Assembly: GCA_026214975.1 (NCBI GenBank)
Contig: JAOBSW010001125.1
Coordinates: 62,001-126,000, forward strand
From: Gentiana macrophylla
Lineage: Eukaryota > Streptophyta > Magnoliopsida > Gentianales > Gentianaceae
Length of the DNA: 64,000 nucleotides
Direction of reading: 5' to 3'
Made by a program: the position numbers and the translations under genes. How positions within the stretch are numbered: the stretch's first letter is position 1; the number at the start of each line of letters is the position of its first letter. Shown one piece after another: positions 1 to 11,089 of this stretch. The notes beneath the pieces are model-generated. The model made no database searches and was not told where the DNA came from. It saw only the letters and a list, made by a program, of their open reading frames with translations.

Positions 1-816
1 TACACTTCTCCAAATGACTGCACCACCTCCGAGAGTAAACACTGAGCCAGAGGTAGATTTGAAATCATCTCTATCCGACTGGAAGTCAGAATCAGTGTAC
101 CCTTTTATATCCAGGTTTGCACCCGAATATACGAGCATATAATTCCTCGTTCTCTACATATATTTGAGGATATTCTTTACTGCTGTCCAATCTTCCATTC
201 CTGGATTGGACTGATAACGGCTGACGATTCCAACGCCATAACAGATGTCCGGTCTAGTGCACATCATTGCATACATTAGACTACCAACAGCCGAAGCATA
301 TGTCACTCTTCCCATAGCCTCTATTTCTTCAGGAGTCTGAGGACCCTATTTCTTAGAGAGGTGAACGCCGTGACGGGTTGGTAGAAAACCCTTCTTTGCG
401 TTCTCCATGCTATATCGTGCCAACACCTTATCAATATAAGATGCCTGGGACAGAGCTAACATCTTGTTCTTACGATCCCTTATAAGTTGGATCCCTAGAA
501 CATAATTTACCTCTCCCAAATCTTTCATTTGGAATTGGCTGGCTAACCAACTTTTTACGTTCGACAACATTCCCTTATCGTTTCCGATTAACAGAATATC
601 TTCAACGTACAACACTAAGAATGCAACCTTATCTTTGATGACTTTATTGTATACACGAGGCTCATCAAAGTTTTGTTCGAAATAATATGACTTAATGGTC
701 TCATCAAATCTATGATTCCAAGACCGAGAAGCTTGCTTCAACCCATAAATGGATCTTAGCAACTTGCACACCTTGTGCTCTTGGCCTTGCTTGATAAATC
801 CTTCTGGTTGCTGCAT
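1..816 (-). pseudogene. Copia-1 pol: RT C-terminal half and RNase H start
   Basis: Translation on the minus strand gives the RT fingers-palm segment (QPEGF, SIYGLKQASRSWN) and then the RNase H lead-in (SDRDDFKSTSG type) running off the window. The RT catalytic motif, normally YVDD in copia, reads YVED (about residue 71 of the open segment), which replaces one of the metal-binding aspartates. Stops occur after the GVHLSKK segment (near 346) and at a K-Y-M-stop near 165. The segment is joined to the upstream RT part by a one-base insertion near 816, where an extra A interrupts the E-E-x-Y-M-Q-Q-P sequence. Confidence 0.9.
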
Positions 817-1820
817 ATATATTTTTCCTCATCAAGGAAGTCGTTTAGAAAGGCTGTCTTAACATCCATATGCCAGATTTCATAATCTAGGCATGCAGCA
901 ATCAAAAGGAGGATCCGGATGGATTTCAGCATGGCCATAGGGGAGAAGGTCTCTTCGTAGTCTATACCCTCTCTCTGTGTGTAACCCTTGGCTACAAGCC
1001 GTGCTTTAAAGGTTTGAACCTTCCCATCGACTCCTCGCTTTCTCTTGTAGAGCCATTTTCTACCTATGGGTTTGACACCCTCAGGGCAATCAACAAGTTT
1101 CCAGACAGAGTTAGAGTACATAGACTCCATCTCTTGATTCATCGTATCAACCCATTTTTCCTTGTCTCGATCATCCATGGTCCTCTGAAAGGACACTGGA
1201 TCATCTTCCACTCCATCAGAGACGGCTACATTCGCCTCTGATTGCATCCCGTACCGAATTGGTGGCCGAACCACTCTCTCAGTACGTCTGGGTGGAACAT
1301 GATTTTCTCTGTTGACAGGTGCATTTGTTGTGTTGTTATCTGTGACACTAGGTGCCACCAATGGTCTGACCTCGTCAGAAAGTAACTCCTCAAGTACAAT
1401 TTTACTTTGAGGTTTGAAGTCTGCCATATATTGATCTTTCAAAAATGTGGCGTTAGTAGAAACTATCACCTTGCTATCTTCCGGATCATAAAACAGACCT
1501 CCACGTGTTCCTTTGGGGTTCCCTACAAACAAACATACTTTCGTACGTTTTAGTAGTTTTGTAGTCTTGTCTTCCAGCACATGTGCAGGACATCCCCAAA
1601 TGCGGAAGTGACGTATGCTTTCACGACGTCCTCTCCACATTTCGAAAGGTGTCTTTTCGACAGACTTTGACGGTACATTCGGTATGTATACATTTGCTTG
1701 TAGCGAGGCATAGCTCATCATAGACCGACCATGTCTATCAAAGTTCATTTCTCCTTCAAAGAACTCCGTTTCTTTGAGGTGTCCCGGGCGTAGAACGTTG
1801 GGAACAAATCCCATGTTCAA
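813..1820 (-). pseudogene. Copia-1 pol: integrase C-terminus and RT N-terminal half
   Basis: The reading frame carries the copia integrase C-terminal segment (TPFEMWRGRRESIRHFRIWGCPAHV and the CLFVGNPKGTRGG motif), a variable acidic linker, and the RT start (NSVWKLVDCPEGVKPIGRKW, KARLVAKGYTQREGIDYEETFSP, MDVKTAFLN). It then shifts frame at about 815. Its upstream end is also frameshifted relative to the integrase core. The normal Q-x-N-G-V-x-E-R-R-N motif that holds the catalytic glutamate is broken here by a stop and a shift near 1760-1790. Confidence 0.88.
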
Positions 1821-2230
1821 TCAGATAGTCAGTGAATTCAGTATCAAAGTACTCTCCTCCGCGATCAGAGTGAAGGCAATTCAAAGACTTGCCCAGTTGT
1901 CTTTCGGCTTCTGCTTGGAATTCCTTAAACTTTCCAAAAGTTTCGGATTTCCGATGCAGCAGGTAAACATAACCGAATCTCGAGTAGTCGTCGATGAAAG
2001 TCACAAAGTACTCAAATCCGCCTCTAGCTTGCACATTCATCGGTCCACAAAGGTCTGAATGTACTAACTCTAGAGGTTCTTTAGCCCTATTTCCCTTTGA
2101 CGAGAAGGGACGCTTAGTCATTTTTCCCTCCAGGCAAGATTTTCAGATCGGCAACGAGTCAACATATAACTCTTTTAAGGAATCACCCTTAGCCTTTCGT
2201 TTGAGTCTTTCCAAGGAAATATGACCTAGC
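1756..2230 (-). pseudogene. Copia-1 pol: integrase core and GAG-pre-integrase region
   Basis: The segment encodes the integrase core. It shows the first two catalytic aspartates in LVHSDLCGPM and LHSDRGGEY, and the PQRNGV segment that precedes the catalytic glutamate. The open frame stops directly after GVL, so the DDE triad is incomplete. Upstream, the WHLRLGHISLERL sequence of the GAG-pre-integrase domain can be read with an in-frame stop. The family inserts cDNA into host DNA; this copy cannot encode an intact enzyme. Confidence 0.85.
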
Positions 2231-2256
2231 CTAAGGTGCCAAAGATATGTTTTATC

Positions 2257-2718
2257 TTATTTTTGAGAAACTTTCTGCCTTTTAGCAGATTGTTGATGTG
2301 CTACTTTAAATATTTCAGTGTTAAGCAGTGGAGCATGCGTTGATTTAATAAAATACAATCCGTTTTCCAGTATTGTAGAACACAAATTAAAACCATTTCT
2401 GGAAATAATAAATACGTCATTCACAAAGGAAACTGAATACATTTGTTCTTTCAATGCTGAAACAGAAATCAAATTCCTACGGAAGTTTGGAATAAAATAA
2501 GCATGGTCTAATTTTAGAAATTTATTGCCAAAAAATAAATCAACAGCTCCCACTGCTTTAGCTGAAACAAGCGCCCCAGTGCCAATTCTCATCATTTGAG
2601 TACCTTCCTCTAGCCCCTCAAACGAACTAAGGATCTGCAAAGAAGAACATACATGGTTAGTAGCTCCAGTATCCAGTATCCAAGTTGATACATCTTTAGC
2701 TACATTAAAGGATTCCAA
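2257..2718 (-). pseudogene. Copia-1 pol: aspartic protease
   Basis: This open frame contains a retropepsin-like active site, WILDTGATNHVCSS, near residue 13. A hydrophobic core (MMRIGTGALVSAKAVG) and the FIPNFRRNLISVSAL segment typical of copia proteases follow. The catalytic D-T-G is intact. Gag lies directly upstream, but the CCHC zinc knuckle expected between gag and protease is not readable, because its cysteines are lost around 2800-2830. The protease would process the polyprotein; here the frame is isolated by stops on both sides. Confidence 0.85.
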
Positions 2719-3602
2719 GACAAGTAATTCCGAATTACCTTTCTTATCCTTCCCATTGCCAGCTTTGACCTTTCCATCCTTTACGTCTTTGAGATATCTT
2801 TGGGCGATGTGACGCCAATGTCTATCTCGTTCAATAAAAGAACTTCCCTTTAGGTTTGGAAGGATTGGTCCGCTTGGCCTTCTTCTTCATAGGTTTTGGT
2901 TTTTAGCGCGATAACATGTTTAGACTTGGTCTTGCCCTTATGGCGAGTTCGACACCTTGGCTTCAACCATATTGGCTTGGCCTTCTTTTCCCCTTCTTTG
3001 CCTCTCTGTTGTTAGGCGAGAGAGCTTCGAAGACTTGCAGTTCGTTGATCAACCGTGGCATGTCAAACTTGCGTTTGTTCATAACATAGTTAGTCTTGAA
3101 CTGTAGGAAATCAGGTGTAAGTGATTCAAGAATCATAGACACCTGAGTAGCATCATCAAACTTTGACCCATGAGTTTCTGCATCAGTAAAGGAGTTGATC
3201 ATGTTCATGACATGACCAGTTACAGACTGACCTCTCCTCATTTTAGCGTTAACGTTCATCCTCACTGCTTCGTGCCTTGCTTGATCAGAAGGGGCGCCAA
3301 ACATGGAGGATAAGTGTTACATGATTTCTCGTGCACTCTTAAAGCCTTCAAGTTTGGCCCTAATGACCTCCGACACTGATGCTAAGATGATACCGCGCGC
3401 CTTATTATCCGCTTCAATCCATTTTTGATGGTCGTCTTTAATGGATTTAGGCGGGTTCTCAGACGGGAAGTATAGGGCATTCCACATTCAAAACAAATTG
3501 CGCGTTCTCAAAGATGAGTACCACGTTCAGGTTACTTTTCCACTTTCCAAAGTTGTTACCATTAAGTTTATCATTCATTAATAAGGAAAGTTGCGACGAC
3601 AT
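2719..3602 (-). pseudogene. Copia-1 gag
   Basis: The likely start is the ATG at 3602-3600, preceding MSSQLSLLMNDKLNGNNFGKW, a typical copia gag N-terminus. The frame reads through the capsid-like region (VSEVIRAKLEGFKSAREIM) to an in-frame TAA near 3318, then continues open as MFGAPSDQARHEAVRMNV and MILESLTPDFLQFKTNYVMNK. The last part, towards the zinc knuckle, is eroded. Gag forms the intracellular particle. The context directly downstream of a long leader fits a standard copia layout. Confidence 0.85.
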
Positions 3603-4487
3603 GATTGCTGAAAATAAAATGACAGAAATTAAATTCAAAACACTACTAGATAAATTTTAGGAATTATAAACTTTAAAACAAAAGTCTATTCTACCATTCC
3701 AAGGATTTAAACTCGTATCGTACCACCGCCTAGGGGATCGGTATCAGCACGATGATGGTTAAACTGAGACAATCTCTCTCGATGATTAAACTTTGAGAAT
3801 CAAACATCTCATGGGAATCGTACATCCCATACTTTAATCGTCGATTACCTTCATTTTTCAGCCAAGATATTTCCTAAAATATCCTGATGAGTGTGACCTA
3901 CTATATCAGACGTTTAAGTACGCCCCGAGTATGCCTACGTAGGGCAGGTTAGTTACCCGGCGAGTCCTCAAGATCCTATCCATTCGGAGACCAAGCCTTG
4001 AATTTTGATAGCGGTGAACACCATCCGATGGGGGCGGAAATCAAAGCGGCACGAGGCGTCACCATTCTCTCACTTGCTTGCATCTATAGTAGAGGCCGTG
4101 GGGTCGGCTGTCGCCTTCCCCGATCCCACTCAATATTTTGAAAAAGTTGTGGGTTTACTGATCGCGGTTTTGGACTTGACAATATTTTAAGAAACAACAA
4201 ATCATGTACCCGAATGGTGTCGGTAATGTAGGCAAGCCTACCTGTCTTATTCGTTGGAACATATGTGATTGTCGGTCAGATCCGGCGGCTTGTCGGATAT
4301 GCTAAGTCTGGCCGAACTCCTGTGCAAACGTCACACGTGGAGGGGGAGTCAATCGAGCCGTAGCTCAGTTGAACTTACCCAACCATGGTTAGACCATTTC
4401 CGAACCATGTATCATGATTTTCCGATTTCTTAAATTGTTAAACTTTCCCGTAGATACTACGGAACAAAACCCGCAATCTCGTTCCGG

Positions 4488-4578
4488 TTTAAGGTGGGAT
4501 TCACCAAGAATCCATCACCGAAAACTTAACGATTTAAGGTGGGATTCACCGAGAATCCATCACCGAAAAGCGTAACGA
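4488..4578. repeat. Two-copy tandem repeat, about 45 bp
   Basis: Two adjacent copies of a segment that begins TTTAAGGTGGGATTCACC and continues through GAATCCATCACCGAAAA. They differ at only a few positions. It lies in the Copia-1 leader. Confidence 0.85.
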
Positions 4579-4924
4579 TTGACAAAACCCAGTTCCTCGG
4601 TTCTATAATTAGTTTCTAATAATTAATTTCCACAACAATTAATTAAAACTTAAACTAATTAATCGAGTTGAATACATGCCTAATTAATTATCCAGAATTA
4701 AATAGCTACATGTATGCATACGGAGTGGAATTCATGATATGATGCATATCATGGCAATTTTCCGGTTAAACACAAAATCACGATCATACAAGAAAAGTAC
4801 GGAAAATAAAACACCGAGATGGATCGTTGGTACCCCCGTATCTAACATATTTTCTAGGAAAATAAATAAATAAATAAACCCTAACTAAGGTTTACTAGTT
4901 TCTAATACAATCTGCTGCTGATCC

Positions 4925-5400
4925 GTTTCATCGAGATCGGGCATCGAAACGAACTCTGATTGACAGGAAACTTTGTGGGCCTGTTTTTCACTCCTCCTGC
5001 TTCAATATGGATGGTTGGATCTGAGTTTCGATGGCCCAATTTTCTCCAGCAATCCGCCGATCCAACTGGTGCATCTGTTTATAACTGCGGCGCAGCAGTG
5101 TTTTCCCGGAGCCGATCGGGCATCGAGACAAAACCCGATCGACCTGAAATTTTTAGGGCTTGTTAATAAATCCATGTTAGTCAATCTGAATGGTCAGATC
5201 TTTGTCTCAACGTTCCAAACTCTTCCATAAATTCGATGAACGCACAGCTAGGATTTCACGGTTGCTGTGCTTTTCTGTTACAGTAGTAACTTTATAGCAG
5301 CGATCTGATATTGAAACGGACACCGATCGACACCAAATTTTGAGTTCTTGTTAATCAACCTTTCTTATTTATTATGACCGGAGGGATTGTCGTTGCAATG
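4925..5400. repeat. Three degenerate ~180-bp units in Copia-1 leader
   Basis: Units begin near 4931 (GATCGGGCATCGAAAC), 5110 (GATCGGGCATCGAGAC) and 5298 (GATCTGATATTGAAAC). Each is followed by an ACCGATCGAC-like or GATTGAC-like segment, then TTTTGAGTTCTTGTTAATCA or a diverged version. The third and second units align best. It is an old tandem duplication with no coding signal. Confidence 0.5.
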
Positions 5401-5689
5401 GTTCAATCATCGGGAAAAACAGAAAAACCGAACAGCAACAAAACAAATCTATTTCTAGAAAATTTAAAATTACATCATCCTATGCTCAATTGATACTAAT
5501 CAAAACAGCTACAAAATAGATCTAACGGGTAAACAATACCAACCCCAATCCATCTCTTCACAACAACATATCAAAGCCTTCATCATCATGAACATTTTCG
5601 AAATTTAAAAAAAACGAAAAACAATGCAATCTAAACATGCAAATCCACTCCTAGATCTATCAATTATATACTTTAATTTATAGATCGGA

Positions 5690-5702
5690 GTCTCTGATAC
5701 TA
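5690..5702 (-). promoter_or_regulatory. Copia-1 primer binding site (tRNA-Met type)
   Basis: On the minus strand the sequence directly after the LTR reads TAGTATCAGAGAC. This matches the usual copia primer site TGGTATCAGAGC with small changes. It fixes the inner LTR border. Confidence 0.8.
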
Positions 5703-5703
5703 C

Positions 5704-7478
5704 TGATAGGATGTAATATCGCCGGACGGATTTAGATCCGCCCGATTACGCAGCGGAATAAACAAGAGGATCACGATCATATAAAATTAAACTACATAAT
5801 TTAAGATCTACCTACAAGAAGGTGAGATCTACTTACCAATCAAAAAGGATGAACTCCAAGATTGAGAAGCCGAGATCCGAATAGTTGAGATGCCACGATC
5901 TTCCGATGTGTATCTTCAAGCAACAACCGGTGGATGTTGATCCTTGATGCTTGACCTCCTTGATATGCTACCCGGAAAATCCCAAAGATTTTTCCAACTC
6001 TAAACCCTAGCTATTGGCCGAAAATTCTAAGCCAATACTATGTGTATGATGCGTTTATTGTGTTGGATGAAAAGGCTTAGGAGAACTATTTATATAAGTG
6101 AGAAATCCTTGTCTTCCAAGGATTTAATAATTAATACAAAATCAATTATAATAATCCTTTTCCATAAAAGATAGTCCTAGAATAATCTAGAATAAATCTA
6201 GAATATTTAAGGATCAATCTAATATATTTTCCTTAATTAATTATTTAACAAATAAACAATTAATCACATGTCTTATAATCATCAAAACTAATTCCTTAAT
6301 AATTATCAAGACACATAACACGCCCCCAATAGTAGAAAATTAGGGTTCACACAAAATTTCACATAATGGGTCGAGTCTACGAAAAATGTATTTTCCATGT
6401 ATTTTATTATTCAGTCAAATAAATTATAAATCGCACATCGATTAAATAGTCCAACTACTTAATTATTATTTGAGGCCCAACGTCAAGAAACATATGCATG
6501 TTAGGAGCCACATCGGGGACCATGGACCTATAACCTGTAGCTACAATAAATTAAATAAAATTATTCATCGAACAGAACAATTCTTATTCAATCTATTAAT
6601 TCTGGGATTACGCCACCATAAACCCGAAACTGAACTCTATCGATTGTATATATACTTACACTCTAATCATTGAGTAAAAGCGTCCATTGATATAATCATT
6701 ACATAAGGATAAATCCTCCATAGACTATTCGTTTTGATTCGAGACATTTCTATAAACCCTTATCAAAACATCTTATCCTTATTTACCATTAACCCCCTAG
6801 TGATCAATTAGTTCATAACTAATATAATATGAACTGGGCCCATCGATCAGTTTCTAGGATTAACAAATAAAAGAACTTTCTGTCTACTTCCCTTGAGGAA
6901 GGAATGGATTCCATATCTCGTGAAGTCACGAGACTACTCACTCATTCGAATAGAGCCAACGAAGTGTTCGGATCACATGTATCCAAGTGATCCTTAACTA
7001 ACACATCAAACCCTACTTTGAACCAAGCGATGGCGTGTGATCACATCGAGATTGAGATTAATCCATATATGATCATCTTGTGATTCAATAAGATTTTCGA
7101 TCACGGAATTATATCGAGAATTCAAATCAAATCGGTCCAGTCCTATATGATAGACATCATATATAAATGCCCCACTAGGTACCCTATACCGACGGTCCGG
7201 ATAAGACGGTCACACCTGGGCGCATTATTGGTATATTAATCATGAGACCCATACTCTGATTAAATTCACCACAGACTAACTAGTTTTAAGCATATCATCA
7301 CTAACTCAATCCTCGTATGTATGCCATACACTGAGTTATGTGACTACATACCGATATACTTAGGGTTTTCAGCAGTGTATAATATAAGCATAAATGCAAA
7401 TAATAAATAAATATATAATTCTGTCATTTATTTAAATAAAACAATTACAAAATCGTCTTTCGGGCACTACACCTAACA
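5704..7478 (-). repeat. Copia-1 5' LTR
   Basis: In element orientation the LTR starts TGTTAGGTGTAG and ends CATCCTATCA, giving TG...CA termini with partial inverted symmetry (TGTTAGG and CCTATCA). The primer site lies directly inside it. A TATA box, TATATAAATA on the minus strand, lies at 6087-6096. The partner LTR is outside the window, so its age cannot be read. Confidence 0.85.
6087..6096 (-). promoter_or_regulatory. TATA box in Copia-1 LTR
   Basis: TATATAAATA on the minus strand is followed downstream by a short G/A-rich stretch and is placed in the 3' part of the LTR, as expected for the U3/R border. Confidence 0.55.
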
Positions 7479-8876
7479 GTTAGGACATGTTGGTGGACTA
7501 TGAGTGTCTAAAAGCTGGCTGAAGAACAACCTTGCGGGTAGATGCGGTGTAAGAAGTAATGCGGGTGAGGGATCCAGTACCGGTCAGACTGCGACGATCA
7601 TTACTGTGGATCAAGCTGTGCGGGGATATTTGTTGTACCTGCTTGCATGTACTTTGATTCAAGACCGCAGTGGAGATAAGATAAACATAGCTTACCTTCA
7701 TTTTTCTATGGGATCTGGATGAGGTTGGTGAGTGGGCTTGGGGTGCTGCTACACTGGCAAATCTTTACCGGCAACTATTGAAGGCTTCTAGGAACAATAC
7801 TGTTGGAGTTTCTTGATACCTGACATTGCCAGAGGTAACACTTGTTATTTAAATGTTTTTTTTTGTGTTTAATGTGTATATTTCAACGCATACATGACTA
7901 TTTTGTAATATGTGTTTTACAGGCATGGGTGTACGAACTCTTCCCAGTATTGCGACCTTCGACGAACACAAACTTCAATGAAAGGGAGATGGTACGGTCA
8001 TTGAAGTGGAAACCTTTTACTGGAATTAACGATCATGTGGCATTGTCATCGTTAAGGCATTTTGAGAGAGGACTTAGACTTGATAGAGGCATGAGATGTA
8101 AGTATGAACCTTCGCATTAACTAAGATTATAGCTCATTTAGTTATACTTAATCATTTTCCATCTTCCATGTTGTTTGTGATGCTTATCGGCAAGTGAGAA
8201 CGGTGCCTGCTAACGACGTATGCTGGTTTTATGGTTGCATAAGGACATTGACATTGAAGAGGTGTATCACCCAAACCGTGTCGTCCGTTAGTTTGGTCAT
8301 GTCAATCCATACCCCAGTCACCGATTCCTCCAAACGCATCACATAAAACCGGGAAGGTGAAACAATACAACGTCACCCACGAATCACGTGACGATGACTT
8401 CATTCATTTTGCGAATCATCTAGTAAATAAGGATCAAAGAATAAGGAAAGCGAGGTTTGATTAGGAATGCATGCCTAATTACATGAACTGGTATTGAGGT
8501 GTTGCCGTACGTCGTCTGACTGGTGTGAGCAAAAAGAAGCAGTGAGATTCAATAGAGGTTTGACCATATAAATTTACGAATATACAATCAGTTGTGTTTT
8601 TGGGATTTCAATGTCATTAACGTTTTTTCTATTTTACATATAGGATGAGGCAAGCAAGGCTAGGGTTGTTGATGCTGTAGAAGATGCGATTACGAATGCT
8701 TCAAAGAAGAAAAAAGAATTTAGTGAAGAAGCTTCAAATGGCTTTCGAATTTCTGACTACAGGTGTATGTAGTCAAGACGTTGAAGGTCGGTGTCGAAGC
8801 CGAAGAATCTAGTCAAGTAGAAGTTGAACGACTGAAGAAACGTCCAAAGACCACGAAAAAGAGATTGTTTCCTTAG
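7479..8876 (+). pseudogene. Plant mobile domain (PMD, MAIN-like) gene of MULE-1, 5' truncated
   Basis: The plus strand encodes pieces typical of the plant mobile domain. First comes RGYLLYLLACTLIQDRSG near 7620-7680, then VGEWAWGAATLANLYRQLL in a shifted frame near 7722-7790. An intron-like T-rich stretch ends in AG at 7921, followed by AWVYELFPVLRPST, and later by VYHPNRVV and a tryptophan-rich segment near 8200-8520. A last exon begins after the AG near 8643 and ends in a basic tail, KKRPKTTKKRLFP, with a TAG stop at 8874-8876. Frameshifts break it, and Copia-1 removed the 5' part. PMD proteins of the MAIN family are nuclear and linked to silencing; transposon-borne PMD genes are common in plants. 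The exact exon borders are uncertain. Confidence 0.75.
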
Positions 8877-8889
8877 GTCTTTGGCACAT

Positions 8890-9150
8890 TTAATGAATAT
8901 TTGTAGTTTTCATTTCCGTACTTCATTTGGCGATTGGTGTTTGGATTTCATGTACTTTTATTTGGTCTTTGGTGTTCGGATTTGTACTTTGGTATTGTTG
9001 GTTTTTGGATTTGATTTGGATTTGTGAGTTGGTATTCTGTTAGTAATTTCATCTCCTGTGATTTTGGATTTGAATTGGATTTGTAAGTTGGTATGGCTGG
9101 AATTTGAATTGGATTTGGATTTGTGACTAACAAGTATATTTTGCTTCTGT
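8890..9150. repeat. T/G-rich low-complexity stretch
   Basis: The stretch is dominated by short repeats of GGATTTG, TTGGTA and GAATTGGATTTG and lies just after the PMD stop codon. No coding signal is seen. Confidence 0.6.
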
Positions 9151-9157
9151 TACTCAC

Positions 9158-9724
9158 AATGTCAGCCATGTTGACGTCCCTGGTTCATTAGGAACGACCC
9201 CGGGGGAGGCGTTTTGAGGAAATAAAGACTGACAAGCTCAAGTTGCTTCTATTCCTTGAAACGTTGTACTGACGTTTCTTGTTCACCTGCAACGACACTA
9301 AGGCTGGTGTTTTGAGGAAACAGAGACTGCATTGATCTGTTTTTTCTTTTCCTTGAAACGTCATCCATGCCGATATTGCTTTAGCACTACAAACGTCACT
9401 GATGGTGGCGTTGTGAAGAAACAGAGTGACATGGCTCTATTGATTCAATTTCTTGAAACCTCAACCACACTGTCGTTGCTTATGCCTTAGAAACGTCACT
9501 GACGTTGGCATTTCAGGAAACATAGACTGATATGGCTCTGTTGCTTCTGAGATTCAAATAGTCAGCGTTGCTGACATTCCTTGCCCACTAGGAACGTCCC
9601 TATGGTTGACGTTTTGAGGTGTTTTTTGGAACAGAGAGTCACATTAAATCTGATGATTTTGTTCTTAAAACGTCACCCTTAGCGACGTTGCTTCATCACC
9701 AGGAACGCCAACCATGTTGGCATT
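9158..9724. repeat. Dyad-box array 1: six pairs of 21-bp palindromic boxes
   Basis: There are twelve copies of a box with consensus AACGTC-N9-GACGTT. They start at 9158, 9193, 9260, 9291, 9357, 9392, 9457, 9492, 9558, 9593, 9669 and 9704. Starts within a pair are 35 bp apart; the second pair is 31 because its first box lost 4 bp. Pairs recur about every 100 bp. Box arms vary but often change together, for example AACGCC with GGCATT. The array lies between the 3' ends of the PMD gene and the transposase. The best-preserved boxes are at 9593 and 9669. Confidence 0.85.
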
Positions 9725-10004
9725 TTTTGTCACAGAACCAACATTTTTCCCTTGGTACACCACACATTCAGACCACAAAATTACCCCAAATATCACACAT
9801 TTCATCAACATAAACATTGGTATTATTAGGATACTTCACAACAAAATAGACATAATTCATCAACATAGCTCAAAATACATCATTGTAGCTACAAAGTAAG
9901 ATCTAAAAGTACTACAAAGTAGATCAGCGTAGCTCAAAATACATCAAAGTAGTTCAAAAGTATGATCTAAAAGTAGCTCAAAAGTATGATCTAAAACTTC
10001 ATGC
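9725..10004 (-). other. 3' flank of MULE-1 transposase with short repeats
   Basis: The stretch downstream of the transposase stop holds repeated pieces of about 23 bp built from GTAGCTCAAAA and TATGATCTAAAA (mainly 9868-9992). No gene is seen. It probably holds the transposase 3' UTR. Confidence 0.5.
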
Positions 10005-11089
10005 TTAGGCACTCGGTGCTTCCAAATCTATATAATTCCCCATCCATGGGTCCTTGACCATATCATGCCATAAACCGAGCTTATGCTCATATTTCTCATA
10101 CTATTCTTTTTCTTCCAATGTCCGAACGTTATGCCAAACCATGTTCACCCTAGGTATTGGACAAGTGTCTTTCATAAACAAACGAACAAAATGGTCACCA
10201 TTGCACAAACCCATCCATATATGGTTAGGTGGCCAAACTGAAGGTTTTTTCTTATTGGGAAGGAAAGTTTAGTTTCCGTGCGATGTAGACAATATGCTTA
10301 GGACACACCATATACGTTGCACACAACCCAACCAAGGAAACTGTCATAATACTTGGCAACTCCGCACCCTCCATCTTTATGATCAACTGAGGACATGCAT
10401 TTGTTTTAGACATATTTTTGTCCATCAAATAAGGCCATATAATGATCCTTATCTGACATCAATTCATGTTGCACTGCTTTTCTCACCGCCGTTGGCCAAG
10501 CACTCTCTTCAAGTCCTATTCCGAGTGCTATTACTCTAAAGCCGCAATTTCCATCCGAATCTACATTAACCATTGACGAAATGTGCTCACGAACATTTGG
10601 TGGAAAATATTTAAGATGCATGTTTATGTATCCAATAGTAGAACATATAGCCATCGAAACCTTTGCACGTTTGGATGGTGCCCGAGTACTTGGAGATTTT
10701 TTCTTTTTGGCAGAAGAAACACCTGGAGATGAAGGTGGAGTTGGGGTAACACTCGATAATTCTTGCTCAACGCGTTCAAACACGCTTATCTCCCTCTTAG
10801 TTGAGTCGTCCTCCACTAACTTCCTCTTGTTTCTGGATTCCTTAGGCCGGCCAAGACCCGTCTTTTTTGTTTTTGGCTCTTGCAACACCGTATTAATCGG
10901 TTGACAAATGTCCCGTATCTTCATTATCAACCTCTGTCTCTCCCATACGTCGGCCATCTTTAGTGTTTCTTCTAAGGCATGAAAAATTGGCACGTCGTCT
11001 AAATCCGATTCTTTTGGAGGTGGCCCTTTGATATCTAGGGTCTTTCAATGAACATCGATCGATGATAGAGGGATTCATCCGGGCTTCTT
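10005..11089 (-). pseudogene. MULE-1 transposase gene: OTU cysteine-protease domain and C-terminus
   Basis: The minus-strand frame encodes a basic, proline-rich linker (KKTGLGRPKESRNKRK, KKKKSPSTRAPSKRAK) and then an OTU-like protease start, VDSDGNCGFRVIALGI. Here the D-x-D-G-N-C signature carries the catalytic cysteine. ESAWPTAVRKAVQHELMSD follows. After a stop near 10406, homologous sequence continues to WHDMVKDPWMGNYIDLEA and a TAA at 10005-10007. OTU domains cleave ubiquitin or related chains; their role in MULEs is unknown. The domain follows the MURA and SWIM parts of the same gene. The catalytic histidine near the C-terminus is not certain because of frame breaks. Confidence 0.8.

Larger units (their letters stand above)
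3603..5689 (-). other. Copia-1 untranslated leader between PBS and gag
   Basis: About 2.1 kb lies between the primer binding site and the gag start, with no supported gene; the short open frames here have no recognisable motifs. It contains a two-copy tandem repeat (4488-4578) and three degenerate units of about 180 bp. Copia-2 has a leader of similar length (about 1.9 kb once its insertion is removed), so a long leader seems a feature of this group. Confidence 0.7.
1..7478 (-). mobile_element. Copia-1: Ty1/copia LTR retrotransposon, 3' end outside window
   Basis: A minus-strand copia element. Read from its 5' end it has a 1775-bp LTR, a tRNA-Met-type primer binding site, a 2-kb untranslated leader, gag, then pol in copia order (protease, integrase, reverse transcriptase, RNase H). 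The 3' LTR lies before base 1. It abuts a plant-mobile-domain gene on its right, where the 5 bases after the LTR are GTTAG; the matching left duplication cannot be seen. Several stops and frameshifts show it is dead. The gag and leader resemble Copia-2, so the two are probably related families. Confidence 0.93.

Noticed and set aside
5690..5702. tRNA gene fragment
   Set aside because: Similarity to tRNA is limited to 12-13 bases next to an LTR, which is a primer binding site. The same holds at 15556, 39616, 42339, 46299 and 54013.
6301..7470. Host intergenic region with possible genes
   Set aside because: It lies within the Copia-1 LTR; the small open frames there carry no motifs.
9158..9724. 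CRISPR-like array
   Set aside because: Regular repeats are present, but boxes are palindromic pairs in plant transposon DNA, the gaps are conserved rather than unique spacers, and no cas gene exists.
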